Notes: a model not told the origin generated them from the sequence alone. 64,000 nucleotides of DNA from Geomicrobium sp. JCM 19039 (GCF_000698145.1 NZ_BAXB01000004.1:170684-234683); one strand, 5' to 3'; shown: positions 18,338 to 28,589, counted from the first letter of the stretch. Program-made: numbers and translations.

Positions 18338-18994
18338 ATGACGAACAGCGGAGGAAAGCCAAATGTACAGGTTGCGTATGAGATCGGCATGTTCTTTCTT
18401 GCTGCTTTTTCGGTCTCGACGCTTTGGGTAAATACGGGCGTGGACGATTATATTGTGTGGGGAACGTGGGCGGTGTTTTTTGTTGATTTCCTCGTGCGTA
18501 TTATAAAAAGTGAAGATCGTGTGGAGTTCCTGAAGGCAAACCCGCTTATTGTTGTGGCTGCCATACCGCTAGATGCTGTTTTTCAACTGGCAAGGTTCGC
18601 AAGAATCTTGCATCTTCTGCGACTGAAAACCATTACGAAATACTACACAATGCCACTTATTAAGTTTTTGAAAAAGCAAAAACTGTACGTTGTGTTAGGA
18701 GGGGCGACACTCTTCATCTTATTGCTCGTCATTCCCCTTTACGTTGCGGAAAGTGAGCTTTCCTCATTCTTTGAAACGATCTACGTGAGCTTCTTTTCCG
18801 TTGTTGTCTTCTATGCGGCTGGCTTTGAACCTGAAACGCTCATCGGCATTATTATCACCGTCATCTATTCAATTCTCGGTGTCATGCTACACGGGCTTAT
18901 CATTAGTACGGTGTTTGACCGCGTGTTCAATTCTGATTGGTTCCAAACGTACTGGCAAAAAGCGAAGAAAAAGAAGGAAGATATTGCGTCGTGA
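18338..18994 (+). CDS. ion-channel-like membrane protein without K+ filter
   Basis: 218 residues, about five to six hydrophobic segments arranged like a small voltage-gated channel: a sensor-like part with RFARILHLLRLK (about residue 88), then two helices flanking a pore-loop-like stretch. Where K+ channels have TVGYGD this protein reads VVVFYAAGFEPET (about residue 158), so K+ selectivity cannot be assumed. The C-terminal tail is basic (KAKKKKEDIAS). The ATG follows AAGGTGG. It stands alone. It may be an ion channel of other selectivity or a regulatory relative; function unknown. Confidence 0.6.
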   Translation: MTNSGGKPNVQVAYEIGMFFLAAFSVSTLWVNTGVDDYIVWGTWAVFFVDFLVRIIKSEDRVEFLKANPLIVVAAIPLDAVFQLARFARILHLLRLKTITKYYTMPLIKFLKKQKLYVVLGGATLFILLLVIPLYVAESELSSFFETIYVSFFSVVVFYAAGFEPETLIGIIITVIYSILGVMLHGLIISTVFDRVFNSDWFQTYWQKAKKKKEDIAS

Positions 18995-19078
18995 ACCAAC
19001 GGTTGTCACGGGCAACGAACGGTTCATCGCTTAAAGCAACAACTTGCCGTAAGGTGGTGGAGAAGGAGGAGAGAGCTA

Positions 19079-19633
19079 ATGAAATTACATGAACACATTC
19101 GTCGATTAAGAATGGAACATGGCCTTTCTCAAGAGCAATTAGCGTTAAAGCTCCACGTCACGAGGCAAGCGGTCTACAAGTGGGAGAACGAAAAGGCTTA
19201 TCCCGATATTGAGAGGCTTGTGGAGTTAAGTCGCATTTTCGATGTGACGATTGATGAGTTGGTAAAGGGAGACGCGCAGTTTCGAGAACGAATCAAGGTG
19301 AGGAACCCTCTTCTGAAAAATACGTCCTTTCTTTCCTCGTTGCCGTATTTTAGCATTACAATTCTTCCTGTGATTGGTCCGGTCGTTGCCATGGCTGTTG
19401 GAGAGGAAGAAATCAAGCGGCATGGCAAGCGCGCGTTGTTGCCGCAAGTCATATTCCTCGTGCTCATCGTTGTGTTTGCGGTGTTTATATTGACTGGACC
19501 GTTGTTTTCTTTTTCTGATTCGATGTTTATGACGATTGCATTGATCTGTTTTAGTTTGTTGTTCGTATACACGGTTTCTGCAATCGTTTGGTCGTGGTTG
19601 CAAGGGATCGCGGTTTTGCGAGTGCGGGATTAA
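19079..19633 (+). CDS. XRE-family HTH protein with membrane domain
   Basis: 184 residues. The N-terminal HTH (about residues 5-60) reads LSQEQLALKLHVTRQAVYKWENEKAYPDIERL, a classic Xre/Cro fold signature shown here in its conserved order (LSQEQLA, VTRQAVYKWE). Three hydrophobic segments follow (about 90-110, 122-142, 150-175), so the regulator is probably membrane-tethered. RBS GGAGGAG precedes the ATG. Such fusions often control a neighbouring gene in response to membrane or ion conditions; no operator is evident and the partner is not known. Confidence 0.75.
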   Translation: MKLHEHIRRLRMEHGLSQEQLALKLHVTRQAVYKWENEKAYPDIERLVELSRIFDVTIDELVKGDAQFRERIKVRNPLLKNTSFLSSLPYFSITILPVIGPVVAMAVGEEEIKRHGKRALLPQVIFLVLIVVFAVFILTGPLFSFSDSMFMTIALICFSLLFVYTVSAIVWSWLQGIAVLRVRD

Positions 19634-19698
19634 ACCGTTGATGAACGGCGCGTTACAGGGGATAATGAAGATACTGACCGGGAAGGGGGTGTGTTCTT

Positions 19699-20313
19699 AT
19701 GCAGCGTCTGACAGGTTTGATCTTATTGATGAGTGCACTTTATATTTTCATTATTCCTTTACTAAATGTATCCACACATGTTGTCGTTCTGTTCAAAATT
19801 ATTCCTATGGTCCTTATTATTATTTATGGTCTTAACATTCGCACAAAAGGCTCGGGTGTGCTCGTCATGATTGGCGTCACGGTCTGCACAGTGGCAGATG
19901 TGGCGATCGCGTATTCATTCATCGCTGGACTTGTCATCTTTTTGATCGGCCATTTATTTTATATTCCTGCGTTTTGGCATGCACGAAAAAGAGAGGCCAA
20001 TCGTGTATTCGCTGTCGGAATTATTATTATTTATATCGTATTGATTGGCTTTTTTATTATTCGTGCTTTAGTAGAATCAGGGGACATGAATATGGTTGTT
20101 CCTGTCGTATTATACATAGGAGTCATTGGTTCAATGGGAATTACGGCAATGCTTACGAGAAACCGTTTGGCGATTTTCGGGGCAGCTTTGTTTATTATTT
20201 CCGATAGTTTCTTGGCGTGGAACCGCTTCGTAGAACCTTTGGAACCGTCGCATGTTCTTATTATGGCAACGTATTATAGTGCACAGTATTTTATCGTAAA
20301 GAGCAGATTGTAG
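19699..20313 (+). CDS. YhhN/TMEM86-family membrane protein
   Basis: 204 residues with about eight hydrophobic segments. The family motif is seen in CTVADVAIAYSFIAGLVIFLIGHLFYIPAF order (CTVADV, GHLFYIPAF) and in FIISDSFLAWNRF. Animal relatives hydrolyse lysoplasmalogen; the bacterial function is unclear. RBS GGAAGGGGGTG precedes the ATG. An alpha/beta hydrolase gene begins ten bases after its stop, so the two are probably cotranscribed. Confidence 0.72.
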   Translation: MQRLTGLILLMSALYIFIIPLLNVSTHVVVLFKIIPMVLIIIYGLNIRTKGSGVLVMIGVTVCTVADVAIAYSFIAGLVIFLIGHLFYIPAFWHARKREANRVFAVGIIIIYIVLIGFFIIRALVESGDMNMVVPVVLYIGVIGSMGITAMLTRNRLAIFGAALFIISDSFLAWNRFVEPLEPSHVLIMATYYSAQYFIVKSRL

Positions 20314-20323
20314 GAGGGTTTGG

Positions 20324-21271
20324 ATGTTTACACAAAAAGAGTATGTGGAGATTGACGGACATGAGCATGGGATGATTATTGAAGGAACGGATAAAGAAAA
20401 TCCATTATTATTGTTTGTACATGGGGGGCCAGGGTTTCCTGAATATCCATTAATGGCCGCTGAAAAACTAGCTTGGCTTGAAGATGTGACGGTCTGTTAT
20501 TGGGACCAACCAGGTGCGGGCATGTCTTATAATCCGAAAACACAAGGAGAGCTTTCGATTGATCGTTACGTGAACGATTGTTTAGCAATCACGAAACATT
20601 TAAAACAGCAATGGAAACGCGAGAAGATTTATTTGTTCGGGCATTCATGGGGAAGTATGATTGCCTGTTTAACCGCCCATGCACATCCCGAGCATTTTCG
20701 TGCGTTGATTACATCGGGGCAGATGGGTAGACATCGTGAATCAACGAAAGATACGCTCAAGTTTTTGGAACGAAGTGCAGCGGTTCGTGGAGAACATGGG
20801 GTAGTAAAGCGCGTCAAAAAAGTGAAAATAGATGACACGTTACATGAAAATGCCGATTACCGAATGCTGCTTGGAAAAGTGAATAAGTACGGCGGCGGGA
20901 TGAAGAAAAACGGCTACTCAAACACGAACAGCCTCGTTGATATTATGAAATGTCGTGCGTACACGTTGCGGGAACGAATGAACATTTTGCCTGGTGCGGC
21001 GCTTACGTATAAACAAGTCGGGAAAGAAATGATGGACGTAGACGTGGCCGAACGAACGAAACGTTTTGAAATGCCTGTTTATATTATGCACGGACGGTAT
21101 GATTACCAGACGAGTCTTTTGGAAGCCGAGCGCTTCTTTGAAAAGATTGATGCCCCGCATAAGGATTTCAATGTGTTTGAGAATAGTGCGCATACGCCGT
21201 TTATAGAGGAACAAGATAAGTTCATACAACTTTTTCAACAGATCTTGCAAAATGATGGAGTGACGTCGTGA
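20324..21271 (+). CDS. alpha/beta hydrolase, prolyl aminopeptidase-like
   Basis: Cytoplasmic hydrolase of 315 residues. Oxyanion motif VHGGPG (about residue 32), nucleophile elbow FGHSWGSM (Ser about 110), acid HGRYDYQT (about 264) and His NSAHTPF (about 296) complete the triad. The HGGPG motif and length match the S33 prolyl-iminopeptidase group, but esterase activity is equally possible. RBS AGGAGGG. Its stop overlaps the GTG start of the next gene by four bases. Confidence 0.8.
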   Translation: MFTQKEYVEIDGHEHGMIIEGTDKENPLLLFVHGGPGFPEYPLMAAEKLAWLEDVTVCYWDQPGAGMSYNPKTQGELSIDRYVNDCLAITKHLKQQWKREKIYLFGHSWGSMIACLTAHAHPEHFRALITSGQMGRHRESTKDTLKFLERSAAVRGEHGVVKRVKKVKIDDTLHENADYRMLLGKVNKYGGGMKKNGYSNTNSLVDIMKCRAYTLRERMNILPGAALTYKQVGKEMMDVDVAERTKRFEMPVYIMHGRYDYQTSLLEAERFFEKIDAPHKDFNVFENSAHTPFIEEQDKFIQLFQQILQNDGVTS

Positions 21272-22241
21272 AACCTTACGTGTTTGTCGGACATCCGATT
21301 GAACGAGAGACCCGAGACTACCTCGAGCAACATTGCGAGCTGGCGGTTTGGAATGAGCCCAACAAAAAAGTACCCGCGGAACGTTTGCGTGATGAGTTGC
21401 AACGAGCAGAAGGAGCGATGCTCACGTCGACACGAGTTGATGCTCAGCTGTTAGCCGATGCTAAGAAGCTAAAAGTCGTCAGCACGGTTAGTGTCGGTTA
21501 TGATGCGTTTGATGTCGCCGCGTTTCAAGAGTACGGGGTGCTCGCGACCCATACGCCTTATGTGCTCGATGAAACAGTGGCTGACTCGTGCTTGGCTTGA
21601 TGATTTCTTCGAGTCGTCGCATTGCGGAGTTACATGAGTATATTAAAAAAGGTGAGTGGCAGCCGGAACCAGACAGTACGTTCTTTGGCCAAGATCTGCA
21701 TCATCGTACACTCGGCATCATCGGCATGGGGCGCATTGGCGAAAAAGTTGTCAGACGTGCCCGCCTCGGATTTGAGATGGATGTCGTGTACCATAACCGC
21801 AGTCGTCAACCGGAAGTGGAGCAAAATTACGAGGCGCAGTATATGGAATTCGATGACCTGCTCCAACATGCTGATATTGTCGTTGTGATGGTTCCGTTAA
21901 CAGAAGAGACTACTGGGCTCATTAGTACACGGGAATTTGGGCTTATGAAGCCGACGAGTATACTCGTCAATGCCGCACGCGGTCCAGTCGTAGATGAAGA
22001 TGCGCTCGTTACCGCGTTACGAGAGAAACAAATCTTTGCAGCGGGTCTAGATGTCTTTGATCAGGAGCCACTGCCGGCGAATCATTCGCTTATGAGATTG
22101 GATAACGTCACACTAACTCCGCACATCGGGTCGAGCACATATGCAACGACGAGAGAGATGGAGATGTGTGCGGCGAAAAACCTTGTGCAAGCGTTACAAG
22201 GAGACACACCCCAGGACTTGATTAAAGAATTGAAAGACTGA
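21268..22241 (+). CDS. D-2-hydroxyacid dehydrogenase (glyoxylate/hydroxypyruvate reductase type, one frame break)
   Basis: NAD(P)-dependent reductase of 2-keto acids, about 324 residues after repair. Substrate-binding half first, then the Rossmann motif LGIIGMGRIGEKVVRRA (about residue 150), the Arg of NAARGPVVDEDAL, the Glu of DVFDQEPL and His of TPHIGSST, the catalytic set of the family. The frame changes near 21588: adding one G (TCGTG to TCGGTG) restores VADSVLGLMISSSRR. Unrepaired pieces are 21268-21600 and 21588-22241. The 3' end overlaps the convergent fluoride-channel gene by 20 bases. Confidence 0.85.
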
Positions 22242-22583
22242 GCCCGATAAGAAAACCGACGACGGATCCGAGTAAAGTTAGGCTCACGTAAATGAGTAAA
22301 GGGAGGTAGCGACGTTGCTCGAGGAGCTCCAGTGCTTCCACACTGAATGTCGAGAACGTCGTGAACCCTCCGAAAAATCCGATGGCAATGAGTGCGTGTA
22401 CAATACTTTCGTCTGTTGTTGACCATGCATACCACGCGCCGAGGCCGAAAGAACCTAGAATGTTTACGATAATCATCGCAAGAGGGACCGGTGTGCGGGG
22501 TGTTTGGCGTTGAATGGCATTGCCAAGGATCAGCGCAAAACCGCACCGGCAGCTCCTCCGATAAACACAGCGAATACGGTCAT
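22222..22583 (-). CDS. crcB: fluoride channel subunit FluC/CrcB, second of pair (frame break)
   Basis: Small four-helix membrane protein of about 120 residues, half of a dimeric fluoride exporter. Conserved: GGAAGAV, VNILGSFGLG (Asn in helix 2) and GFFGGFTTFSTFS, the full Phe-box motif. The frame breaks near 22542: adding one T to T4 restores AVFALILG, or restoring a collapsed TTTGCGC repeat (7 bp) gives the more family-like AVLRFALIL with its conserved Arg. The ATG overlaps the stop of the upstream subunit gene (ATGA), the layout of Bacillus crcB pairs. Confidence 0.82.
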
Positions 22584-22972
22584 TGATTTGCCCCTCCTGC
22601 CCATTTTTGTCCACACACCAACCCGCAAAATGAGAAGCAGATGCCTCCAACGAGTGACACGATCATATAGACGCCAGCGAAAACCAGGTGCTGGTCTGTG
22701 ATGAGAAACACCCCATCCGCAGCAAAGGCGGACATTGTTGAGAGCCCCCCACAAAAACCAACGCCAAACCCAGCGCGCAACCATTCGGGAAACGAGCGGT
22801 TGAGCACCGCACCTACGAGTGCCCCGAGCAAGAAGCTCGCAATGAGATTTACGATGAGCGTGCCTAACGGACCGTGCGTGATCGGACTCATCATATGGAT
22901 GCCATAACGCAAGCTACTGCCGAGCCCGCCACCAATCGCAACCGCACCGATCAAGATGGATTGTTGTTTCAT
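22580..22972 (-). CDS. crcB: fluoride channel subunit FluC/CrcB, first of pair
   Basis: 130 residues, four hydrophobic segments. Conserved GGGLGSSLRYG (Arg-Tyr present), VNLIASFLLGA (Asn) and GFCGGLSTMSAFA. The last motif is GFxGGxTTFSTF in homodimeric channels, so two key positions (TTF to STM, and STF to SAF) differ while the partner subunit keeps them. This suggests an obligate heterodimer with one working Phe track. Promoter and any fluoride riboswitch upstream (22973-23125) are not apparent: no conserved CRCB motif could be picked out by eye. Confidence 0.85.
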   Translation of the reverse strand: MKQQSILIGAVAIGGGLGSSLRYGIHMMSPITHGPLGTLIVNLIASFLLGALVGAVLNRSFPEWLRAGFGVGFCGGLSTMSAFAADGVFLITDQHLVFAGVYMIVSLVGGICFSFCGLVCGQKWAGGANQ

Positions 22973-23125
22973 TGTTGAGCCCCTTCTTTTTTGCCGTTTG
23001 CTTCATTTTAGGAAGAAATGAACGCTCGTACGAACGTAAATTAATTGTAAAAATTCTGAATATATGTTAATTTTAGTTGCGAGTGAATGACTCTAGATGA
23101 TGCTTTTGCAATGGAGTGGTAACGA

Positions 23126-24381
23126 ATGTTCTCAAGAAATTTTAACATATTATTATCAGGTGTATTCATTAAAAGTTTTGGTAACGGGATTTATGCCATA
23201 GGGGGGATGCTACTCGTATTTTTGCTGACGAACGATCCGCTTTACAGTGGAATTACGTTTTTTCTCGTAAATATCCCTTCTGCATTAGGGTTCTTAATAT
23301 CCCCTTTAGCCAACCTAGTGAACTATAAAGTGGCGTTGTTCACTTGTGAACTTGTGAAAGCCGTTTTATTAGCATCCATTCCTTTATTGTTCTTTTTTGA
23401 TGCTTTACACGTTTTTTTACTCATGTTTATTATGTTCATTGTGTCAGCCATTTCCCAATTTACATATCCGATTGATAGTACACTTGTGCCAAATATCGTT
23501 GGTGGCGAGAATGTCGTAAAAGCGAATTCCGTTGTTAATATGATTAGGGAAAGTATGGATATTATTTTTTTAGGGATTGCCGGTGTGATTATTTCAGTAG
23601 CAGGTTCAGCAATCGCCCTACTCATTACAGCGATTTGCCATTTCATTGTTGCGGTCGTCTATCTGTTTTTTAAGGATATTAATTTTAATGAAACAGTCGA
23701 AAAAACAACCGGAAAAATGTCGTATAACCTCAAACGGTATACACAAGATCTGCGGGAAGGCTTTACATGTGTGAAAGACACCGTGCTCATTCACATTTCA
23801 ATTAGCGCATCGATGGCGAACTTCTTTGTCGGCGTGATGTTGGCCAGTTTACCTGCCTTTTCACTCATTCATGGGGGTACGGAAGCGTTCTATGGCTATT
23901 ATATGATGGCAATGATGTTAGGCTTTTTAATCGGTTCTCTAGTAGTCAATAAACTTTCGAGATTCAAAATGGGTACGCTAACGATCGTATGTTTTAGTCT
24001 GTCGTCGCTCAGTTGGATGGGAGCAAGTGTATTGCCAGTCTGGTTCTCGATTATTTCTTATGGAGTAGGATTTATTTCTTTAAGTATCATTAACATCCTA
24101 TTCTTTTCTGTTATCCAACAAAAGATTCCTTCTAACTTAATTGGTAGAGTGATTACCGTCGTTACGAGTGGAGCCGCAATATGTATGCCTTTAGGTGGGA
24201 TGCTAGGCGGCCTTATCGCATCCCAATTTGTACCCGCCTATGCCATGTTTATTGGCGGAGGGGGATTCTGCTCTTTTCGCTATATTGGTTGCTATACAAA
24301 GGATTACGCAACTTACATACAGTGAATGATATTGAACTGGTCGTTGATGAAGAGGATAACAAGCTTGCTGTAAATGAGTAA
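23126..24381 (+). CDS. MFS transporter (MefA-like, one frame break near the end)
   Basis: About 418 residues after repair, twelve hydrophobic segments, resembling drug/macrolide-type major facilitators (FIKSFGNGIYAIGGMLLVF at the start, IVGGENVVKANSVVNM in the central loop). Substrate unknown. The frame shifts at about 24257: a G5 run needs one more G to read IGGGGILLFSLYWLLYKG, extending the protein to the TAA at 24379 with an acidic tail (VVDEEDNKLAVNE). Unrepaired, it would stop at 24325. There is only a weak RBS (GGAGTGG) before the ATG. Confidence 0.75.
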
Positions 24382-24720
24382 ATTGAATAATTGTGCGATG
24401 GGATTTTATTGGGTACTTCCCCTTAGTTGACGTTGCTTACTGAAAAACGTATCTCCGTGTTTCGCTTGGTATAAATAAAGAATTCCATCATAGGCAGGAT
24501 CTATGATGGAATTCTCATAAATATCGAGCCGTTTTTTGCAGGAACCCCCGCATAGAAAGGCGATATTCCCACATCAGTGGTTCTATGTGGGAATAATTGA
24601 CGAATTTACCGCTCCATGTTGTTGGAATCCCCACATAGGCAGGACCCGAGGGTTCGCGTTAACGAGTGATCCGCTTATTTTTCAGCACCTATTATTGGTC
24701 GCTGTTTATAAAGCGTAAAA
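24382..24720. repeat. gap with hairpins and repeated 21-mers
   Basis: No gene seen. Hairpin A pairs AGAATTCCATCATAG (24479-24493; the first base may be read as A or part of AAG) with CTATGATGGAATTCT (24501-24515). Hairpin B pairs TATTCCCACAT (24564-24574) with ATGTGGGAATA (24585-24595). GGAACCCCCGCATAGAAAGG (24541) and GGAATCCCCACATAGGCAGG (24624) are similar 20-mers, and ATAGGCAGGA occurs in both hairpin A and the latter. They look like degenerate copies of one mobile hairpin. Confidence 0.6.
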
Positions 24721-24750
24721 AACCCATTTCTAAAAAATGCAGAAATGGGT
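24715..24750 (-). terminator. terminator of the gnd-gntK operon
   Basis: ACCCATTTCT (24722-24731) pairs with AGAAATGGGT (24741-24750). Read on the minus strand the stem is followed by TTTTTT, right after the gntK stop. Confidence 0.75.
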
Positions 24751-24762
24751 AGGGTAGAAAAG

Positions 24763-26265
24763 TTATCGACTAGCTGTTGCCGCTTGTTGCAAACGATACA
24801 ACCGCTCGTAATGGGGAGACAAGCTCCGAATCAGTTCTAAATATAGCGAGCTATAGTCGCGGTAGGTGGTTGCAGTTGTTGCATCTGGAACAACCGTCTC
24901 TTCTTGAGTTTTTCGATCTTTAAAATGAGAGAGCTGCTCAATGTCCCGAGTGTGTACATGCTCAAGATCACAGCGCCGAATGCCGAGCTTTCATAAGAGG
25001 GTGAGAAATGAAGCGGTTGATCAAAAATATCCGCTGCCATCTGTTTCCACGTCTCTGAGCGGGAGAACCCCCCGGAAGCGTAAATGGCGTTTGGAACTCC
25101 GATCAATTCTTGCAGGGCAAGCAAGACGCTATAAATGTTGAACGTGACCCCTTCTAACGCAGCCCGAATCATATCTTCGCGCGTATGGGTGCGGGTGAGT
25201 CCAATATAAGATGCGGTCGCCTCCGGGTTCCAAAGAGGCGCACGTTCACCGGTCAAAAACGGCAAAAAGAGTAAACCATTTGACCCTGCCGGTACACGTT
25301 CGGCGAGTGATAGCGCCGCCACTGTCGCGTTCTCGCTCGTCATGGTGTCATCTTTAATGAGTTCTTCGACAACCCATTGAAGGGCAATGCCACCATTGTT
25401 AATCGGACCGCCAATAATCCATAGGTCGTCGGTCAGCAAGTAGCAGAATGTCCTGCCTTTGGCGTCCACGCGCGGCGCGCTAGATGCACTTCGAATCGCC
25501 GCACTCGTTCCGATTGTTAGCGCTACTTCCCCTTCATCAATGGCGCCAACGCCTAAGTTGGACAGAACACCGTCGCTTGCTCCGATAATGTATGGAATCT
25601 CTTCTCTATAGAACGTATACGAGGTCGAGACAAGCTTGGGAAGTTGATCGAGTGAAATGCCTGCATAGGCGACAATGTCTTCATCCCACGCGCGTGTGTG
25701 AATGTTCATCAGTCCGGTAGCGCTTGCAATCGACTCGTCCATCACAAATTCCCCGAAAAGTTTAAAGAGGATATATTCTTTAATCCCAACGATTTTTGCG
25801 GTTTTTTCAAGCAATGGTGCTTGATGATCATTCATCACACGAGCTTGGCGAACGGAGACATCGGGTGAATCGGTGTCCCCGTACGTTCATAAAAATCCTG
25901 CCCCCGCTCCGTCTGTTGCAGCGCTTTCGTTTCTTTTGCGCTTCGTTTGTCCGCCCATGTGATCAACTGTGTCAGAGGTTCTCCTGACTCATCGACACAC
26001 ATCATACTGTGCATAGCAGAACTAAAACTCACCGCACGCATACGCGTCCCTTCGTCTGCCCGAAACGCAAGTGCTTGCTCGAGTACGCCCATCGTTTTCT
26101 CATAGATGAGGTTTGCATCTTGTTCGGCGGCGTCCGGAGTCGGGCTTCGCATCGGGTATGTCTCGTACGCTTTGAATCTCTCCGCCCCTTGTTGATCGAA
26201 TACAACGCTTTGACGCCGGTTGTTCCAATGTCCACGCCGATATAATGATTGTCCACGTCAATCAC
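24763..26265 (-). CDS. gntK: gluconate kinase, FGGY family (three frame breaks)
   Basis: Carbohydrate kinase of the FGGY family, about 501 residues after repair; likely converts gluconate to 6-phosphogluconate. The N terminus YIGVDIGTTGVKA is the phosphate-binding motif; SFSSAMHSMMCVDESG, LTQLITWADKR, FLPFLTGERAPLWNP and ASGGFSRSETWKQM are gluconokinase-like. Frame breaks: near 26208 (one G restores VKAVVFDQQGAERF), near 25838 (one G restores AKLVWMNDHQAP) and near 24929 (one base restores EQLSHFKDRKTQEE, running to TAA at 24763). Start is GTG 26265 or GTG 26256 after AGGTGA. It directly follows gnd, giving gluconate to ribulose-5-P in two steps. Confidence 0.82.
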
Positions 26266-26274
26266 CTGCTTCCA

Positions 26275-27174
26275 CTACTCTTTTTTCTCAATCGCATGAC
26301 CGCCAAACTGATGGCGTAATGCAGCGACTACCTTTCCGTGAAACGGGTCGTCATCTAGTGAGCGGTAGCGCATCAACTGCGACATTGCAATGACAGGGGC
26401 ACTAGCTTGATAGTCTAGCGCCGCTTCTACTGTCCATTTGCCTTCTCCGGAAGAATGCATCACGCCTTTAATACTCTCTAGTTTTGGCTCGTCTTTAAAT
26501 GCTTCTGCGGTTAATTCCATTAACCATCCGCGAATAACAGAGCCGTGATTCCACATGTCGGCAACGCTCTCGTAATGATATTCAAATGGCCCTTTTTCGA
26601 GTAGCTCAAACCCTTCGCCAATGCTTTGCATCATTCCGTATTCGATGCCATTGTGAATCATTTTTAAATAGTGTCCGCTACCGACTTCCCCAGTGAGTAA
26701 AAATCCATTCTCAATTGTAATGGCTTCAAAGACCAATTTGACGCGATCGGCTGCCTTCTCATCCGCGCCTACCATTGCACAGAGCCCATTTCTAGCACCA
26801 GAAATACCCCCAGACGTCCCACTATCTGCAAACAGAATTCCTGTGTTTTTAAGCTGTTCATGACGACGCAACGTATCGCGGTAATGGGCGTTTCCAGCGT
26901 CGATAATGAGGTCATCGGGTGCTAGTTTTCCGCGTAATTCCTGAAATACGTCTTCGGTAATATCTCCAGCAGGCACGAGCAAAATGAGGGTGCGCGGGGT
27001 CTCAAGAGCGTTCAGGAGATCATCAATCGTTTCCGCGGTCCCGCCACCAGCTGCCTGCAATGTGCTCCTTGCTTCCGGTTGTTGGTCCAATCCAACAACA
27101 TCGATGTTACGATCCATAAGCTGTAAAGATAGAGGCAGTCCCATCTTTCCAAGCCCAACAATGCCTACCTTCAT
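26275..27174 (-). CDS. gnd: 6-phosphogluconate dehydrogenase, decarboxylating (short GndA/YqeC type)
   Basis: Oxidises 6-phosphogluconate to ribulose-5-phosphate and CO2. 299 residues, the short tetramer-type family rather than the 470-residue one. N-terminal dinucleotide motif VGIVGLGKMGLPL, then IIDAGNAHYRDTLRR, SGTSGGISGARNG (substrate loop) and the catalytic Lys/Asn region GHYLKMIHNGIEYGMM. Start at 27174 follows GGAGGC by seven bases; upstream in-frame codons have no RBS. First gene of a minus-strand pair with gntK, nine bases or so apart. Confidence 0.88.
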   Translation of the reverse strand: MKVGIVGLGKMGLPLSLQLMDRNIDVVGLDQQPEARSTLQAAGGGTAETIDDLLNALETPRTLILLVPAGDITEDVFQELRGKLAPDDLIIDAGNAHYRDTLRRHEQLKNTGILFADSGTSGGISGARNGLCAMVGADEKAADRVKLVFEAITIENGFLLTGEVGSGHYLKMIHNGIEYGMMQSIGEGFELLEKGPFEYHYESVADMWNHGSVIRGWLMELTAEAFKDEPKLESIKGVMHSSGEGKWTVEAALDYQASAPVIAMSQLMRYRSLDDDPFHGKVVAALRHQFGGHAIEKKE

Positions 27175-27222
27175 AAAAACGCCTCCAAAGTAATGGTGTT
27201 GTTTGTATCTTATTAAAATAAT

Positions 27223-27261
27223 TTTCATTTGTAAATGAAATAAAGAAAATATATTTCATTT
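27223..27261. promoter_or_regulatory. palindromic operator between gnd and dgoD
   Basis: TTTCATTT-GT-AAATGAAA (27223-27240) is a perfect palindrome, and a further ATTTCATTT (27253-27261) repeats the half-site. It lies between divergent sugar-acid operons, so it is a likely site for the RpiR or another local regulator. The palindrome is seen; the binder is inferred. Confidence 0.6.
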
Positions 27262-27406
27262 TTAGCCACATAGTGGTAAGATGCACTCAATCGTGTTGAA
27301 AAATAAGCAGAAATAAAATGATAGGTGAAACTGTTTTAATAATTTCAGATCGAGAAGATGAATTTCTGAAAGCGTAACCACGAATGGAGAAAGGAAGTGA
27401 CGAACG

Positions 27407-28555
27407 ATGAAAATCGTAAACTATGAATTGTTTCAAGTACCCCCACGTTGGTTGTTTCTAAAGATCGAGACAGACGAGGGGATTACCGGTTGGGGGGAGC
27501 CAATCGTTGAAGGACGTGCGGCAACCGTAAAAGCTGCCGTTCATGAATTGATGGAATACGTCATGGACAAAAACCCACTTCATATAGAAGATCATTGGAA
27601 TGTGATGTATCGCTCTGGCTTTTATCGTGGAGGTCCGATTCTCATGAGTGCAATTTCTGGAATTGATCAAGCGCTCTGGGACATTAAGGGCAAATACTAT
27701 GGTGCACCGGTCCATGAATTGCTCGGCGGTAAAGCAAGGGATTCCATTAAAGTATATTCCTGGATTGGCGGAGATCGCCCTGCAGATGTTGGGCAAGAGG
27801 CGAAGCGTGTCGTTGATCGTGGGTTCACAGCGGTAAAAATGAATGGAACGAACGAATTGCAATACGTCGATTCCTACGAAAAAATCGATCGTGTTTTGGA
27901 AAATGTCGCTGCCATTCGTGAAGCGGTGGGTCCTTATATTGGTATTGGCATCGATTTTCACGGGAGAGTCCACAAACCGATGGCGAAAATCCTTGCAAAA
28001 GAGCTTGAACCGTTCCGACCAATGTTCATTGAGGAGCCCGTTCTCCCTGAAAATAGCGAAGCGTTGCGAGAGATTGCAAACCATACCGCCATTCCGATTG
28101 CGACTGGCGAAAGAATGTATTCAAAATGGGATTTCAAGACCCTTTTGCAAGACGGTTACGTAGACATTATTCAGCCAGACCTTTCGCATGCCGGTGGCAT
28201 TACGGAAAATAAGAAAATCTTGTCGATGGCAGAAGCGTTTGACGTCGCCGCCGCACCGCATTGCCCGTTAGGGCCGATTGCACTTGCTGCGTGCTTACAA
28301 GTGGACGCAACGTGCCACAATGCGTTTATTCAGGAGCAAAGCCTAGGTATTCATTATAACCAAGGGTCCGATTTACTGGACTATTTGGCCGATACGAGCG
28401 TTTTTAACTATAAAGATGGGTATGTTGATATTCCGAATCGTCCAGGTTTGGGGATTGAAATCAATGAAGCGCATGTAAGGAAAATGAGTGAACAAGGTCA
28501 CAACTGGCGAAATCCGGTCTGGAGACACACAGATGGCAGTGTTGCCGAATGGTAA
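27407..28555 (+). CDS. dgoD: D-galactonate dehydratase
   Basis: Enolase-superfamily enzyme that dehydrates D-galactonate to 2-keto-3-deoxygalactonate. 382 residues, the usual length. Clear markers are [42 protein letters not shown], metal ligands in [16 protein letters not shown] and ATGERMYS, the catalytic His in [13 protein letters not shown], and the end [15 protein letters not shown], all matching DgoD. RBS GAAAGGAAG precedes the ATG. It is followed by a GntP permease. No 2-keto-3-deoxygalactonate kinase or aldolase is in the window, so the rest of the pathway must be elsewhere. Confidence 0.92.
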   Translation: MKIVNYELFQVPPRWLFLKIETDEGITGWGEPIVEGRAATVKAAVHELMEYVMDKNPLHIEDHWNVMYRSGFYRGGPILMSAISGIDQALWDIKGKYYGAPVHELLGGKARDSIKVYSWIGGDRPADVGQEAKRVVDRGFTAVKMNGTNELQYVDSYEKIDRVLENVAAIREAVGPYIGIGIDFHGRVHKPMAKILAKELEPFRPMFIEEPVLPENSEALREIANHTAIPIATGERMYSKWDFKTLLQDGYVDIIQPDLSHAGGITENKKILSMAEAFDVAAAPHCPLGPIALAACLQVDATCHNAFIQEQSLGIHYNQGSDLLDYLADTSVFNYKDGYVDIPNRPGLGIEINEAHVRKMSEQGHNWRNPVWRHTDGSVAEW

Positions 28556-28589
28556 GGAGTATTAATACGAAAACAAAGGGTAATTCTCC

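Noticed and set aside
22973..23125. Fluoride riboswitch upstream of the crcB pair
   Set aside because: The conserved pseudoknot sequence could not be found by eye on the minus strand.
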